The notes beneath the pieces were generated by a model. The model made no database searches. It had not been told where the DNA came from and saw only the letters and a list, made by a program, of their open reading frames with translations. Below, piece after piece: positions 8,445-16,355 of a stretch of DNA of 64,000 nucleotides; the stretch's first letter is position 1, and every line of letters begins with the position of its first letter. The position numbers and the translations under genes are program-made. Source of the DNA: NCEH01 sp002257205 (GTDB lineage Bacteria > Pseudomonadota > Alphaproteobacteria > Rhizobiales > Xanthobacteraceae); the NCBI RefSeq assembly GCF_043195105.1, contig NZ_JBAFWO010000003.1; one strand, 5' to 3'.

Positions 8445-9002
8445 ATGGCCCGTGAACGGGAACACCGCGGAGATCGCGAGGATCGTGACAACACGTTCGT
8501 GGACAAGCTGGTCCACATCAATCGTGTCGCGAAGGTTGTGAAGGGCGGACGGCGCTTCGGTTTCGCCGCCCTGGTTATCGTCGGCGACCAGAAGGGTCGC
8601 GTCGGGTTCGGTCATGGCAAGGCGCGTGAAGTGCCTGAAGCCATCCGCAAGGCCACGGAAAGCGCCAAGCGCGCGTTGATCCGCGTGCCGCTGCGCGAAG
8701 GCCGGACCCTGCATCACGACGTGCATGGGCATCACGGTGCGGGCAAGGTCATCCTGCGCGCCGCCCCGGCTGGTACCGGCATCATCGCCGGCGGCCCGAT
8801 GCGCGCTGTGTTCGAGACGCTCGGCATCCACGATGTCGTCGCCAAGTCGTTCGGGTCTTCCAACCCCTACAACATGGTGCGCGCCACGTTTGACGCCCTG
8901 GTCAATCAGGACAGCCCGCGCTCCGTCGCTTCGCGCCGGGGTATCAAGGTGTCGCAGCTTCAGTCCCGCCGCCGCGTCGAAGACGCGGAAGCGACGGACT
9001 GA
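8445..9002 (+). CDS. rpsE: 30S ribosomal protein S5
   Basis: mRNA-entry and decoding-fidelity protein with an N-terminal double-stranded RNA binding domain (VDKLVHINRVAKVVKGGRRF from about residue 16). It has 185 residues; the charged N terminus (REREHRGDREDRD) and short tail extend it beyond the enterobacterial form. The loop VVKGGRRF is the usual spectinomycin-resistance region. Confidence 0.97.
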   Translation: MAREREHRGDREDRDNTFVDKLVHINRVAKVVKGGRRFGFAALVIVGDQKGRVGFGHGKAREVPEAIRKATESAKRALIRVPLREGRTLHHDVHGHHGAGKVILRAAPAGTGIIAGGPMRAVFETLGIHDVVAKSFGSSNPYNMVRATFDALVNQDSPRSVASRRGIKVSQLQSRRRVEDAEATD

Positions 9003-9030
9003 GCCAGGCAGCAACCATTAGGAGCGCGCC

Positions 9031-9249
9031 ATGGCTAAGGCGACCGAAAAGACGGCGGCTTCGACCGCCAAGACCGTAACCGTGGAGCAGATCGGCTCGC
9101 CGATCCGCCGTCCGTTCTCGCAGGAGGCGACTTTGGTCGGCCTCGGCCTGAACAAGCGGCATCGCCGCTCCACTCTCCAGGATACGCCGGCCGTGCGCGG
9201 CATGATCGCGAAGGTCGGCCATCTCGTCCGCGTGGTCGAGGGCGAGTGA
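9031..9249 (+). CDS. rpmD: 50S ribosomal protein L30
   Basis: Small large-subunit protein, 72 residues. It has an N-terminal Ala/Thr/Lys extension of about 14 residues before the conserved core VEQIGSPIRRP and GLGLNKRHRRSTLQDTPAVR. 10 bp before rplO. Confidence 0.96.
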   Translation: MAKATEKTAASTAKTVTVEQIGSPIRRPFSQEATLVGLGLNKRHRRSTLQDTPAVRGMIAKVGHLVRVVEGE

Positions 9250-9259
9250 GGGCCATCAG

Positions 9260-9736
9260 ATGAAGCTCGACGAGATCAGAGACAATGTCGGCGCGCGCAA
9301 GAAGCGCATGCGCGTCGGCCGGGGCATCGGCTCCGGTAAGGGCAAGACCGCTGGTCGCGGCGTCAAGGGTCAGAAGGCCCGTACCGGCGTTGCGATCAAG
9401 GGCTTCGAGGGCGGCCAGATGCCGTTGCATCGTCGCCTGCCGAAGCGGGGCTTCCACAACATCTTCGCCCTCGACTTTAACGAAGTGTCGCTGGGCCGGT
9501 TGCAGACCGCCATCGACGCTGGAAAGCTCGATGCGAACGCGACAATCGATTCGGCGGCGCTGGTGGCTGCTGGCGTCATCCGCCGTGCCAAGGATGGCGT
9601 GCGCGTGCTGGGGTCGGGCGAACTGAAGGCGAAGGTTTCGCTTGAGGTGGCCTATGCCACCAAGTCGGCGGTTGAGGCGATCGAAAAGGCGGGTGGCTCG
9701 GTCACCATGTCTGCGGTTGCGGTAGAAGCTGCGTGA
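9260..9736 (+). CDS. rplO: 50S ribosomal protein L15
   Basis: Late-assembly large-subunit protein, 158 residues, with the Gly/Lys/Arg-rich N-terminal arm (GRGIGSGKGKTAGRGVKGQK) and the GGQMPLHRRLPKRGF motif. It is followed by a 272-bp gap before secY. Confidence 0.97.
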   Translation: MKLDEIRDNVGARKKRMRVGRGIGSGKGKTAGRGVKGQKARTGVAIKGFEGGQMPLHRRLPKRGFHNIFALDFNEVSLGRLQTAIDAGKLDANATIDSAALVAAGVIRRAKDGVRVLGSGELKAKVSLEVAYATKSAVEAIEKAGGSVTMSAVAVEAA

Positions 9737-9812
9737 TTTCTGATGACGGCGGGGCAGGGCTGCTTCGCCGTCGTTGCCTGTGCGGTGTGTTAAAAAATCA
9801 TTTCGTTTCAAG

Positions 9813-9846
9813 AATTTAAGGCCCCACCGGGCATGGGGCCGAAATT
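9813..9846 (+). other. Long stem-loop between rplO and secY
   Basis: Arms AATTT (9813-9817) and GGCCCC (9820-9825) pair with GGGGCC (9835-9840) and AAATT (9842-9846) around a 9-base loop. No T-tract follows, so it looks like an mRNA processing or attenuation element rather than a plain terminator. The rest of the gap (9737-10008) shows no gene. Confidence 0.45.
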
Positions 9847-10008
9847 AGAGGCGGTCGTTCCGCCTCATCGCGTAGGCCCGGCGCGTCATCTCGCCAATGG
9901 TCTGCCGCGGCGAGTGCGGGTATGACCGATGGAAAGATGCGGTGCGTGCCGGCTCTCGCCCTGACGCCGCGCGCTCCCGCTTCTCATGGATAGGCCGTTC
10001 CCACGCGG

Positions 10009-11364
10009 ATGGCCCAAGCGGAGCAAGGCATGGTCTCGGCGGCGGAACAACTCGCAGCGAACCTGAATTTCGGTGCTCTCGGCAAGGCCGAGGAGCTGAA
10101 AAAGCGCATCTGGTTCACCCTCGGCGCCCTTCTGGTGTATCGCCTTGGAACCTATATCCCCCTCCCGGGGATCAATCCCGATGCGCTCTCGCAAGTCTTT
10201 CACGGCGCGCAGAATGGCATTCTCGGCCTGTTCAACATGTTCTCCGGCGGTGCCGTCGAGCGCATGGCGATCTTCGCGCTGAACATCATGCCGTATATCT
10301 CCGCTTCGATTATCATTCAGCTGCTGACCACCGTCTCGCCGACACTGGAAGCGCTGAAGAAAGAGGGCGAGAGCGGCCGCAAGCAGATCAACCAATATAC
10401 CCGCTACCTCACGGTGGTTCTGGCGCTGTTCCAGGCCTATGGCATTTCCGTCGGTCTCGAAAGCTCGGGTTCGGTGGTGCAGGATCCGGGGCTCTTCTTC
10501 CGGATTTCGACCGTGATCACGCTGACCGGCGGAACGATGTTCTTGATGTGGCTTGGTGAGCAGATCACGTCTCGCGGCATCGGCAACGGCACGTCTCTGA
10601 TCATCTTTGCGGGCATTGTTGCAGAACTTCCGGGCGCTTTCGTCCGCACCCTGGAACTCGGCCGGCAGGGCGCGATTTCGACCCCCATCATCCTGCTTGT
10701 GCTGGTGATGGTCATCGGCCTGATCGCTTTCATCGTGTTCATGGAGCGGGCTCAGCGGCGGTTGCTGGTGCAATATCCCAAGCGCCAGGTGGGCAATCGC
10801 CTCTATGAGGGCCAATCCTCGCATCTGCCGCTGAAGTTGAACACTTCGGGTGTGATTCCGCCGATTTTCGCCTCTTCTTTGCTGCTGATCCCCACGACCA
10901 TCGCGAGCTTCATGCAGGGTTCGGGTCCGGAATGGCTCGGCGTCGTCACCACGCAGCTGGGCCACGGCCGCCCACTGTATATGGTCTTCTATGTCGCGCT
11001 GATCGTGTTCTTCTGTTTCTTCTACACCGCGATCGTGTTCAATCCGGTGGAGACTGCGGACAATCTGAAGAAGCACGGCGGCTTCATTCCCGGCATCCGC
11101 CCGGGTGAGCGGACCGCCGAATATATCGACTATGTGTTGACCCGAATCACTGTCGTCGGCGCCGCATACATTGCGGCAGTGTGTCTCTTCCCCGAACTGC
11201 TCATTTCCTACGCGGCCGTTCCGTTCTATTTCGGAGGGACGTCGTTGTTGATCGTGGTTAGCGTCACGATGGACACCGTATCTCAGATACAGGGACACCT
11301 CTTGGCCCACCAGTACGAAGGACTGGTTAAGAAGGCCAAGCTGCGTGGGGGGAGACGGAAATGA
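10009..11364 (+). CDS. secY: Protein translocase subunit SecY
   Basis: Central channel of the Sec translocon in the inner membrane. It has 451 residues with ten predicted membrane segments; family blocks include RLGTYIPLPGINP at about 45-57, GNGTSLIIFAGIVAELPGA, the cytoplasmic PKRQVGN loop, and FIPGIRPGERTAEYI. ATG 10009 is used; ATG 10030 seven codons later is also possible. It sits between rplO and adk, its usual place, and overlaps adk by four bases (ATGA). Confidence 0.96.
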   Translation: MAQAEQGMVSAAEQLAANLNFGALGKAEELKKRIWFTLGALLVYRLGTYIPLPGINPDALSQVFHGAQNGILGLFNMFSGGAVERMAIFALNIMPYISASIIIQLLTTVSPTLEALKKEGESGRKQINQYTRYLTVVLALFQAYGISVGLESSGSVVQDPGLFFRISTVITLTGGTMFLMWLGEQITSRGIGNGTSLIIFAGIVAELPGAFVRTLELGRQGAISTPIILLVLVMVIGLIAFIVFMERAQRRLLVQYPKRQVGNRLYEGQSSHLPLKLNTSGVIPPIFASSLLLIPTTIASFMQGSGPEWLGVVTTQLGHGRPLYMVFYVALIVFFCFFYTAIVFNPVETADNLKKHGGFIPGIRPGERTAEYIDYVLTRITVVGAAYIAAVCLFPELLISYAAVPFYFGGTSLLIVVSVTMDTVSQIQGHLLAHQYEGLVKKAKLRGGRRK

Positions 11365-11945
11365 GATTGATTCTGCTGGGACCTCCCGGGGCGGGGAAGG
11401 GGACTCAAGCCCAGCGACTGGTGGCCCGTCACGGGATCGTCCAGCTCTCCACCGGCGACATGCTGCGTGCCGCCGTGGCTGCTGAAACGCCGGTGGGGCT
11501 GAAGGCCAAGGCGGTGATGGAAGCGGGCGGCCTGGTGTCGGACGACGTGGTCATCGGTATCATCGCCGAGCGGCTGGAGCATGCGGACGCGCAGAAGGGG
11601 TTCATCCTCGACGGCTTCCCGCGCACGGTCGCCCAGGCCGAGGCGCTCGATCACATGCTTGCCGACAAGGGCCTGAAGCTCGATGCGGTGATCGAACTGG
11701 TGGTGGATCAGGCTCTGCTGACGGATCGAATCATGCGCCGGGCCGAAGAGACCAAGGCGCGCGGCGAGCCGGTGCGCAAGGATGACGATCCGGACGTGTT
11801 CCGCCATCGGCTGGAGGCGTACAACCGTGACACTGCGATCGTCGCGCCTTATTACGCTGCGCGCGGCCAGTTGCAGCAGATCGACGGCATGCGGCCCATC
11901 GACGAGGTGACGAAGGCCATCTCCGAGGTGCTCGAAACGGTCTGA
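11361..11945 (+). CDS. adk: Adenylate kinase
   Basis: Converts ATP + AMP to 2 ADP in the cytoplasm. It has 194 residues with the P-loop GPPGAGKGTQ at 7-16, STGDMLRAAV and LDGFPRTVAQAEAL for the AMP site. The lid is the short form without the zinc-binding cysteine set, as in alphaproteobacteria. Start overlaps the secY stop, so it is co-translated with the spc genes. Confidence 0.97.
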   Translation: MRLILLGPPGAGKGTQAQRLVARHGIVQLSTGDMLRAAVAAETPVGLKAKAVMEAGGLVSDDVVIGIIAERLEHADAQKGFILDGFPRTVAQAEALDHMLADKGLKLDAVIELVVDQALLTDRIMRRAEETKARGEPVRKDDDPDVFRHRLEAYNRDTAIVAPYYAARGQLQQIDGMRPIDEVTKAISEVLETV

Positions 11946-11969
11946 CGGGAACCGGCTGGGAGGCGTGAC

Positions 11970-11998
11970 TTGACGTCTCCCACATAAGCGTGTATCAG
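11970..11998 (+). promoter_or_regulatory. Putative sigma-70 promoter of the rpsM operon
   Basis: A -35 box TTGACG (11970-11975, preceded by C as in alphaproteobacterial CTTGAC) lies 17 bases from a -10-like TATCAG (11993-11998), just after adk. It would produce a 5' leader of about 140 bases before rpsM. Match by eye only. Confidence 0.5.
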
Positions 11999-12025
11999 CG
12001 CTCCCTTCATCCGGCATCCGTGCTG

Positions 12026-12069
12026 CCCGCGCCGCTTTTGGCGACGTGGGACGTGCGGGTTTTGTTTTA
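12026..12069 (+). terminator. Attenuator-like hairpin in the rpsM leader
   Basis: CCCGC (12026-12030) can pair with GCGGG (12055-12059), directly followed by the U-rich run TTTTGTTTT (12060-12068). A competing inner pairing CGCC/GGCG (12030-12033 / 12040-12043) shares a base with the outer stem. It lies between the putative promoter and rpsM, so it could end spc transcripts or attenuate rpsM. Confidence 0.45.
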
Positions 12070-12143
12070 TCTCCGCATGGGCCGGCCTCCACCGGACGCG
12101 GAGACACCGCCTGCATCTGTAGGCGGTCCACATGGAGAGACAC

Positions 12144-12512
12144 GTGGCTCGTATCGCTGGCGTCAACATTCCGACCAACAAGCGCGTGATCATCGCGCTT
12201 CAGTACATCCACGGCATCGGCGCGAAGAAGGCCGAGGAGATCGTGACCAAGGTGAACATCCCGGCCGAACGCCGCGTGAACCAGCTCACCGATCAGGAAG
12301 TGCTTCAGATCCGCGAGACCATCGACCGCGATTATATCGTGGAAGGCGACCTGCGCCGCGAAGTGTCGATGAACATCAAGCGCCTGATGGACCTCGGTTG
12401 CTACCGCGGCCTGCGCCATCGTCGCGGCCTGCCGGTGCGCGGCCAGCGCACCCACACCAACGCCCGCACCCGCAAGGGTCCGGCGAAGGCGATCGCCGGC
12501 AAGAAGAAGTGA
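12144..12512 (+). CDS. rpsM: 30S ribosomal protein S13
   Basis: 30S head protein contacting tRNA and bridge B1. GTG 12144 gives 122 residues beginning ARIAGVNIPTNKRV after the initiator, the standard family start. The upstream ATG at 12132 would contain the ribosome binding site GGAGAG (12134-12139) inside the gene, so GTG is preferred. The C-terminal RGQRTHTNARTRKGPAK tail is typical. rpmJ, common before rpsM elsewhere, is absent, as usual in alphaproteobacteria. Confidence 0.95.
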   Translation: MARIAGVNIPTNKRVIIALQYIHGIGAKKAEEIVTKVNIPAERRVNQLTDQEVLQIRETIDRDYIVEGDLRREVSMNIKRLMDLGCYRGLRHRRGLPVRGQRTHTNARTRKGPAKAIAGKKK

Positions 12513-12532
12513 TCTGCGCCTAGGTGCAGTGG

Positions 12533-12560
12533 GGAGGCCGGTGCGCCGGCCTTCCTTTTT
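12533..12560 (+). terminator. Intrinsic-terminator-like hairpin between rpsM and rpsK
   Basis: GGA-GGCCGG (12533-12541), loop TGCG, CCGGCC-T-TCC (12546-12555) with one bulged T, then TTTTT (12556-12560). It has every mark of a Rho-independent terminator yet lies inside the alpha operon. A second small hairpin GCTCCC-ATGA-GGGAGC follows at 12577-12592. Confidence 0.6.
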
Positions 12561-12644
12561 GTGTTTCGCTCGACCCGCTCCCATGAGGGAGCACCCGTCC
12601 CGAGCGCCTGGTGTTACGGGCGCGCCTGAAGGATCAAAGTACAG

Positions 12645-13034
12645 ATGGCCAAGGAAGCTACCCGCGTTAAACGTCGTGAGCGCAAGAACATCGCCTCCGG
12701 CGTCGCGCATGTGAACGCCTCGTTCAACAACACCATGATCACCATCACCGACGCGCAGGGAAACACCATTTCTTGGTCGTCCGCCGGTGCCATGGGCTTC
12801 AAGGGCTCGCGCAAGTCCACCCCGTACGCCGCGCAGGTTGCCGCCGAAGACGCGGCCCGCAAGGCTGCTGAGCACGGCATGCGCACCCTGGAAGTGGAAG
12901 TCTCCGGTCCCGGTTCGGGACGTGAGTCCGCCCTGCGCGCCCTTCAGGCCGCTGGCTTCATGGTGACCTCGATCCGGGACGTGACCCCGATCCCGCATAA
13001 CGGTTGCCGTCCGCGCAAGCGCCGGCGCGTCTGA
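12645..13034 (+). CDS. rpsK: 30S ribosomal protein S11
   Basis: Platform protein lining the E-site mRNA path. It has 129 residues, with NASFNNTMITITDAQGN at about 26-42 and the C-terminal PIPHNGCRPRKRRRV. The best Shine-Dalgarno, GAAGGA, is about 11 bases from the ATG, a long spacing. It is separated from rpsM by a terminator-like hairpin. Confidence 0.97.
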   Translation: MAKEATRVKRRERKNIASGVAHVNASFNNTMITITDAQGNTISWSSAGAMGFKGSRKSTPYAAQVAAEDAARKAAEHGMRTLEVEVSGPGSGRESALRALQAAGFMVTSIRDVTPIPHNGCRPRKRRRV

Positions 13035-13044
13035 GCGTTCCATT

Positions 13045-13069
13045 GGCTCGCCGGCCCGGTCGGCGAGCC
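13045..13069 (+). other. Perfect stem-loop between rpsK and rpoA
   Basis: Perfect 9-bp stem GGCTCGCCG (13045-13053) / CGGCGAGCC (13061-13069) with a 7-base loop. Only CTTCT follows, so termination would be weak; mRNA stabilisation or processing is equally possible. Confidence 0.5.
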
Positions 13070-13161
13070 TTCTGCCCGGTTCCTCCCCCCGCATACGGGA
13101 CGGGTCGGCGCCTCGCGGTCAGAGATCGCACCTGAGTGCAGCGGCCCGGTGAGAAGGCAAG

Positions 13162-14187
13162 GTGACGCAAGTGATTCAGAAGAACTGGCAAGAACTGATC
13201 AAGCCCGAGAAGTTGCAGGTCACGGCGGGCCGCGATCCCAAGCGCCTCGCCACTGTCGTGGCCGAGCCGCTGGAGCGCGGCTTCGGCATGACCCTCGGCA
13301 ATTCGCTGCGGCGCATCCTGCTGTCGTCGCTCCAGGGCGCGGCAGTGACCTCGGTGCATATCGACGGCGTGCTGCACGAGTTTTCGTCGATCCCCGGCGT
13401 CCGCGAGGATGTGACCGACATCATTCTCAACATCAAGGACATCGCCATCAAGATGCAGGGCGAAGGCCCCAAGCGTCTGGTTGCGAAGAAGACCGGCCCC
13501 GGCGTGTTGACCGCTGGCGACATCCAGACCGTGGGCGACATCCAGGTGCTCAATCCGCACCTCGTCATCTGCACGCTGGATGACGGCGCCGAGCTGCGCA
13601 TGGAGTTCACCATCGACACCGGCAAGGGCTATGTGGCGGCAGACCGCAATCGGCCGGAAGATGCGCCCATCGGGCTCATCCCCATCGACAGCCTGTATTC
13701 GCCGGTCCGCAAGGTCTCCTACAAGGTCGAGAACACCCGTGAGGGTCAGATCCTCGACTATGACAAGCTGACCATGCAGATCGAGACCGACGGGTCCATT
13801 TCTGCGGAGGATGCACTGGCTTATGCCGCGCGAATCCTGCAGGACCAGCTTGAGATCTTCGTGAACTTCGAAGAGCCCAAGCGCGAGAGCGAATCCACCG
13901 CCATCCAGGAGCTGCCCTTCAACCCGGCGCTGCTGAAGAAGGTGGACGAGCTGGAGCTTTCGGTGCGTTCGGCGAACTGCCTGAAGAACGACAACATCGT
14001 CTATATCGGCGACCTGATCCAGAAGAGCGAGACGGAGATGCTCCGCACGCCGAACTTCGGGCGCAAGTCGTTGAACGAGATCAAGGAAGTCCTGGCTTCC
14101 ATGGGTCTGCATCTCGGCATGGAAGTGCCGGGCTGGCCGCCTGAAAACATCGAAGAGCTGGCGAAGCGCTTCGAAGATCATTACTGA
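13162..14187 (+). CDS. rpoA: DNA-directed RNA polymerase alpha subunit
   Basis: Dimerising platform for RNA polymerase assembly, with an activator- and UP-element-binding C-terminal domain. It has 341 residues: the N-terminal domain carries LERGFGMTLGNSLRRILLSS, and the C-terminal domain (about 255-325) carries RSANCLKNDNIVYIGDL and FGRKSLNEIKEVL. GTG 13162 is used; GTG 13171 (VIQKNWQ) is an equally plausible start. Followed by rplQ after 75 bp containing a perfect 14-bp palindrome (14199-14212). Confidence 0.96.
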   Translation: MTQVIQKNWQELIKPEKLQVTAGRDPKRLATVVAEPLERGFGMTLGNSLRRILLSSLQGAAVTSVHIDGVLHEFSSIPGVREDVTDIILNIKDIAIKMQGEGPKRLVAKKTGPGVLTAGDIQTVGDIQVLNPHLVICTLDDGAELRMEFTIDTGKGYVAADRNRPEDAPIGLIPIDSLYSPVRKVSYKVENTREGQILDYDKLTMQIETDGSISAEDALAYAARILQDQLEIFVNFEEPKRESESTAIQELPFNPALLKKVDELELSVRSANCLKNDNIVYIGDLIQKSETEMLRTPNFGRKSLNEIKEVLASMGLHLGMEVPGWPPENIEELAKRFEDHY

Positions 14188-14262
14188 GCTTTCCATACGC
14201 GGCTCGAGCCGCTCAACCATAAGCCGGCTCGAAACGCCGTCGGATTTTAGGAGTTCGCCGTC

Positions 14263-14679
14263 ATGCGTCACGGCAAGGTACATCGCAAGTTCAACCGCAC
14301 CTGGGAACATCGCAAGGCGATGTTCATGAATCTCAGCGCGGCGCTCATCACCCATGAGCAGATCGTCACCACCCTGCCCAAGGCGAAGGATCTTCGCCCG
14401 GTGGTGGAAAAGCTCGTCACGCTCGCCCGTCGCGGCGATCTGCACGCGCGCCGTCAGGCCATCGCCGAGCTGCGCGACGTCGCGGTGGTGAAGAAGCTGT
14501 TCGACGTGATCGCGCCCCGCTATCAGGCGCGTCCGGGTGGCTATACCCGCATCGTCAAGGCAGGCTTCCGCTATGGCGACTCGACCCCGGTTGCGGTGAT
14601 CGAGTTCGTCGATCGCGACGTGGACGCCAAGGGTGCTTCCGATCACGCGCGCACGGCGGCCGAGGCCGCCGCCGCCTGA
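14263..14679 (+). CDS. rplQ: 50S ribosomal protein L17
   Basis: Exit-side large-subunit protein, 138 residues, beginning MRHGKVHRKFNRTWEHRKAM. It has a short Ala-rich tail. TTAGGAG precedes the ATG. It closes the ribosomal cluster; rpsD is not here. Confidence 0.97.
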   Translation: MRHGKVHRKFNRTWEHRKAMFMNLSAALITHEQIVTTLPKAKDLRPVVEKLVTLARRGDLHARRQAIAELRDVAVVKKLFDVIAPRYQARPGGYTRIVKAGFRYGDSTPVAVIEFVDRDVDAKGASDHARTAAEAAAA

Positions 14680-14711
14680 GGTTGGATCTGTCTCGGTTTC
14701 CAAACGTTTTG

Positions 14712-14745
14712 GAAGGGCGGCCGCTAGGTCGCCCTTCTTTCGTTT
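14712..14745 (+). terminator. Rho-independent terminator of the ribosomal cluster
   Basis: Stem GAAGGGCGGCC / GGTCGCCCTTC (14712-14722 / 14727-14737) with GCTA loop and one G-U pair, followed by TTTCGTTTC. A second inverted repeat TTCCAAA-CGT-TTTGGAA (14698-14714) overlaps its 5' arm and would compete with it. Confidence 0.85.
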
Positions 14746-14806
14746 CAGGCAGGCTCTATATGTGGCATGCGGCGCCGTTTGGTGCGGTGCGGACCTAAGG
14801 TGGCTC

Positions 14807-16330
14807 ATGGCTTCTGGCATCTCCCACTTTTTTCAGCTGAAACCCTGGGCGCAGACGCTGGCGTTCCGGCAGGTGCGGATGCGAACTTTGCTCGCCTGTG
14901 CGGGCGTGCTTGGCCTCTTGGCGCTCGCCGCGGTGGGAGACGCGCACGCCCAAACCGCGCCGGCCGCGAGCCAGACGCAGCGCGCGCAGGTGCCGGTCAC
15001 GCGCAGCGAAATCACCCTCAGTTTTGCGCCGGTTGTGGCGCGCACGGCGCCGGCGGTTGTAAATGTTTACGCGCTGAAGAGCGCGCCGCGCACCAATCCG
15101 TTCTTTGACGATCCTTTCTTCCGGCGCTTTTTCGGCGGCGGACAGGGCGGTGATGCCCCTGGCCTCGGCGGACCGGAGCGGATGCAGCGTTCGCTGGGCT
15201 CAGGCGTCATCGTCGATCCGAGCGGCCTCGTGGTTACCAATCACCATGTGATCCAGGGGGCGGACCAGATCCGCATCGCGCTCAATGACAAGCGCGAGTT
15301 CGATGCCGAGCTGTTGCTCAGCGACCCGCGCACGGATCTCGCGGTGCTGCGCATCAAGGGCGATCAGAAGAGCTATGCGAGCCTGGAGCTCGGCAATTCC
15401 GACGATCTTGCCGTCGGCGACCTGGTGCTGGCGATCGGCGATCCGTTCGGCGTCGGCCAGACGGTGACGCAGGGCATCGTCTCCGCGCTCGCACGCACGC
15501 AGGTGGGCGTGTCGGATTATCAGTTCTTCATCCAGACCGATGCGGCGATCAATCCGGGCAATTCCGGCGGTGCGCTGGTGGACATGGCCGGGCGGCTGAT
15601 CGGCATTAATACGGCGATCTATTCGCGGTCCGGCGGATCGCACGGCATCGGCTTTGCCATTCCCACCAATATGGTGCGGGTGGTGCTTGAATCCGCGAAG
15701 GCCGGCTCCGCCACGGTCCGCCGGCCCTGGCTCGGGGCCAAGCTCCAGCGCGTGACGCCGGAGATCGCCGAGGGGCTCGGCATCGCCCGGCCGACCGGCG
15801 TTCTGGTACAAAGCGTGCTGGCCGCGAGCCCTGCCGCCAAGGCGGGAATCAAGACCGGAGACCTGATCGTCGCGGTGGAAGGGCAGGGGGTCGATGACCC
15901 CGAATCGCTGGGCTATCGCTTCGCCACCCGGCCAATAGGTGGTACGGTCACCTTCACCCTCAGCCGGCAGGGCCGCGAGACACAGGTGAAGGTCGCGTTG
16001 GAGCCGGCGCCGGAAAGCGTGCCGCGTGAGGAGATCGTGTTGCGCGGCCGCTCGCCCTTTGCCGGCGCGCGTGTGGTGAATGTGTCTCCCGCCGTAGCGG
16101 AAGAGATGCGGGTGGATGTGGACGATACTGGCGTCGTCGTTGCCGACGTGGCGGAGAATTCCCCTGCCGCCGCCGCCGGCTTCCGCCCGGGCGACGTGAT
16201 CCTAGCGGTCAATGGTGCGAAGATTGCCCGCACCGCCGATCTGGAGCAGGCCACGCGCGCCCCGATGCGTGCCTGGCAGGTGAGCGTGGCGCGCCGCGGG
16301 CGCGTCATCAATGCCGTGATCGGCGGCTGA
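14807..16330 (+). CDS. Periplasmic serine protease of the HtrA/Deg family
   Basis: ATP-independent protease/chaperone for misfolded envelope proteins. The 507-residue product has a hydrophobic leader ending near AHAQ (about residue 49), then a trypsin-like domain with catalytic His147 (TNHHV), Asp177 (DPRTDLAV) and Ser253 (GNSGG). Two PDZ domains follow at about 300-385 and 415-500. ATG 14807 (AAGG six bases upstream) is used; ATG 14879 would put the signal peptide directly at the N terminus and may be the true start. The nearby rplQ terminator implies its own promoter, which I cannot identify. Confidence 0.93.
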   Translation: MASGISHFFQLKPWAQTLAFRQVRMRTLLACAGVLGLLALAAVGDAHAQTAPAASQTQRAQVPVTRSEITLSFAPVVARTAPAVVNVYALKSAPRTNPFFDDPFFRRFFGGGQGGDAPGLGGPERMQRSLGSGVIVDPSGLVVTNHHVIQGADQIRIALNDKREFDAELLLSDPRTDLAVLRIKGDQKSYASLELGNSDDLAVGDLVLAIGDPFGVGQTVTQGIVSALARTQVGVSDYQFFIQTDAAINPGNSGGALVDMAGRLIGINTAIYSRSGGSHGIGFAIPTNMVRVVLESAKAGSATVRRPWLGAKLQRVTPEIAEGLGIARPTGVLVQSVLAASPAAKAGIKTGDLIVAVEGQGVDDPESLGYRFATRPIGGTVTFTLSRQGRETQVKVALEPAPESVPREEIVLRGRSPFAGARVVNVSPAVAEEMRVDVDDTGVVVADVAENSPAAAAGFRPGDVILAVNGAKIARTADLEQATRAPMRAWQVSVARRGRVINAVIGG

Positions 16331-16355
16331 GCGCGGACGGGATCCGGGGCGGTTC

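Noticed and set aside
12132..12512. ATG start for rpsM four codons upstream of GTG
   Set aside because: That ATG precedes and would include the ribosome binding site, and the extra residues are not in the S13 family.
12958..14820. 620-residue minus-strand frame opposite rpoA and rplQ
   Set aside because: Antisense shadow of well-conserved genes; high GC at third positions leaves long open frames on the other strand. No family resemblance.
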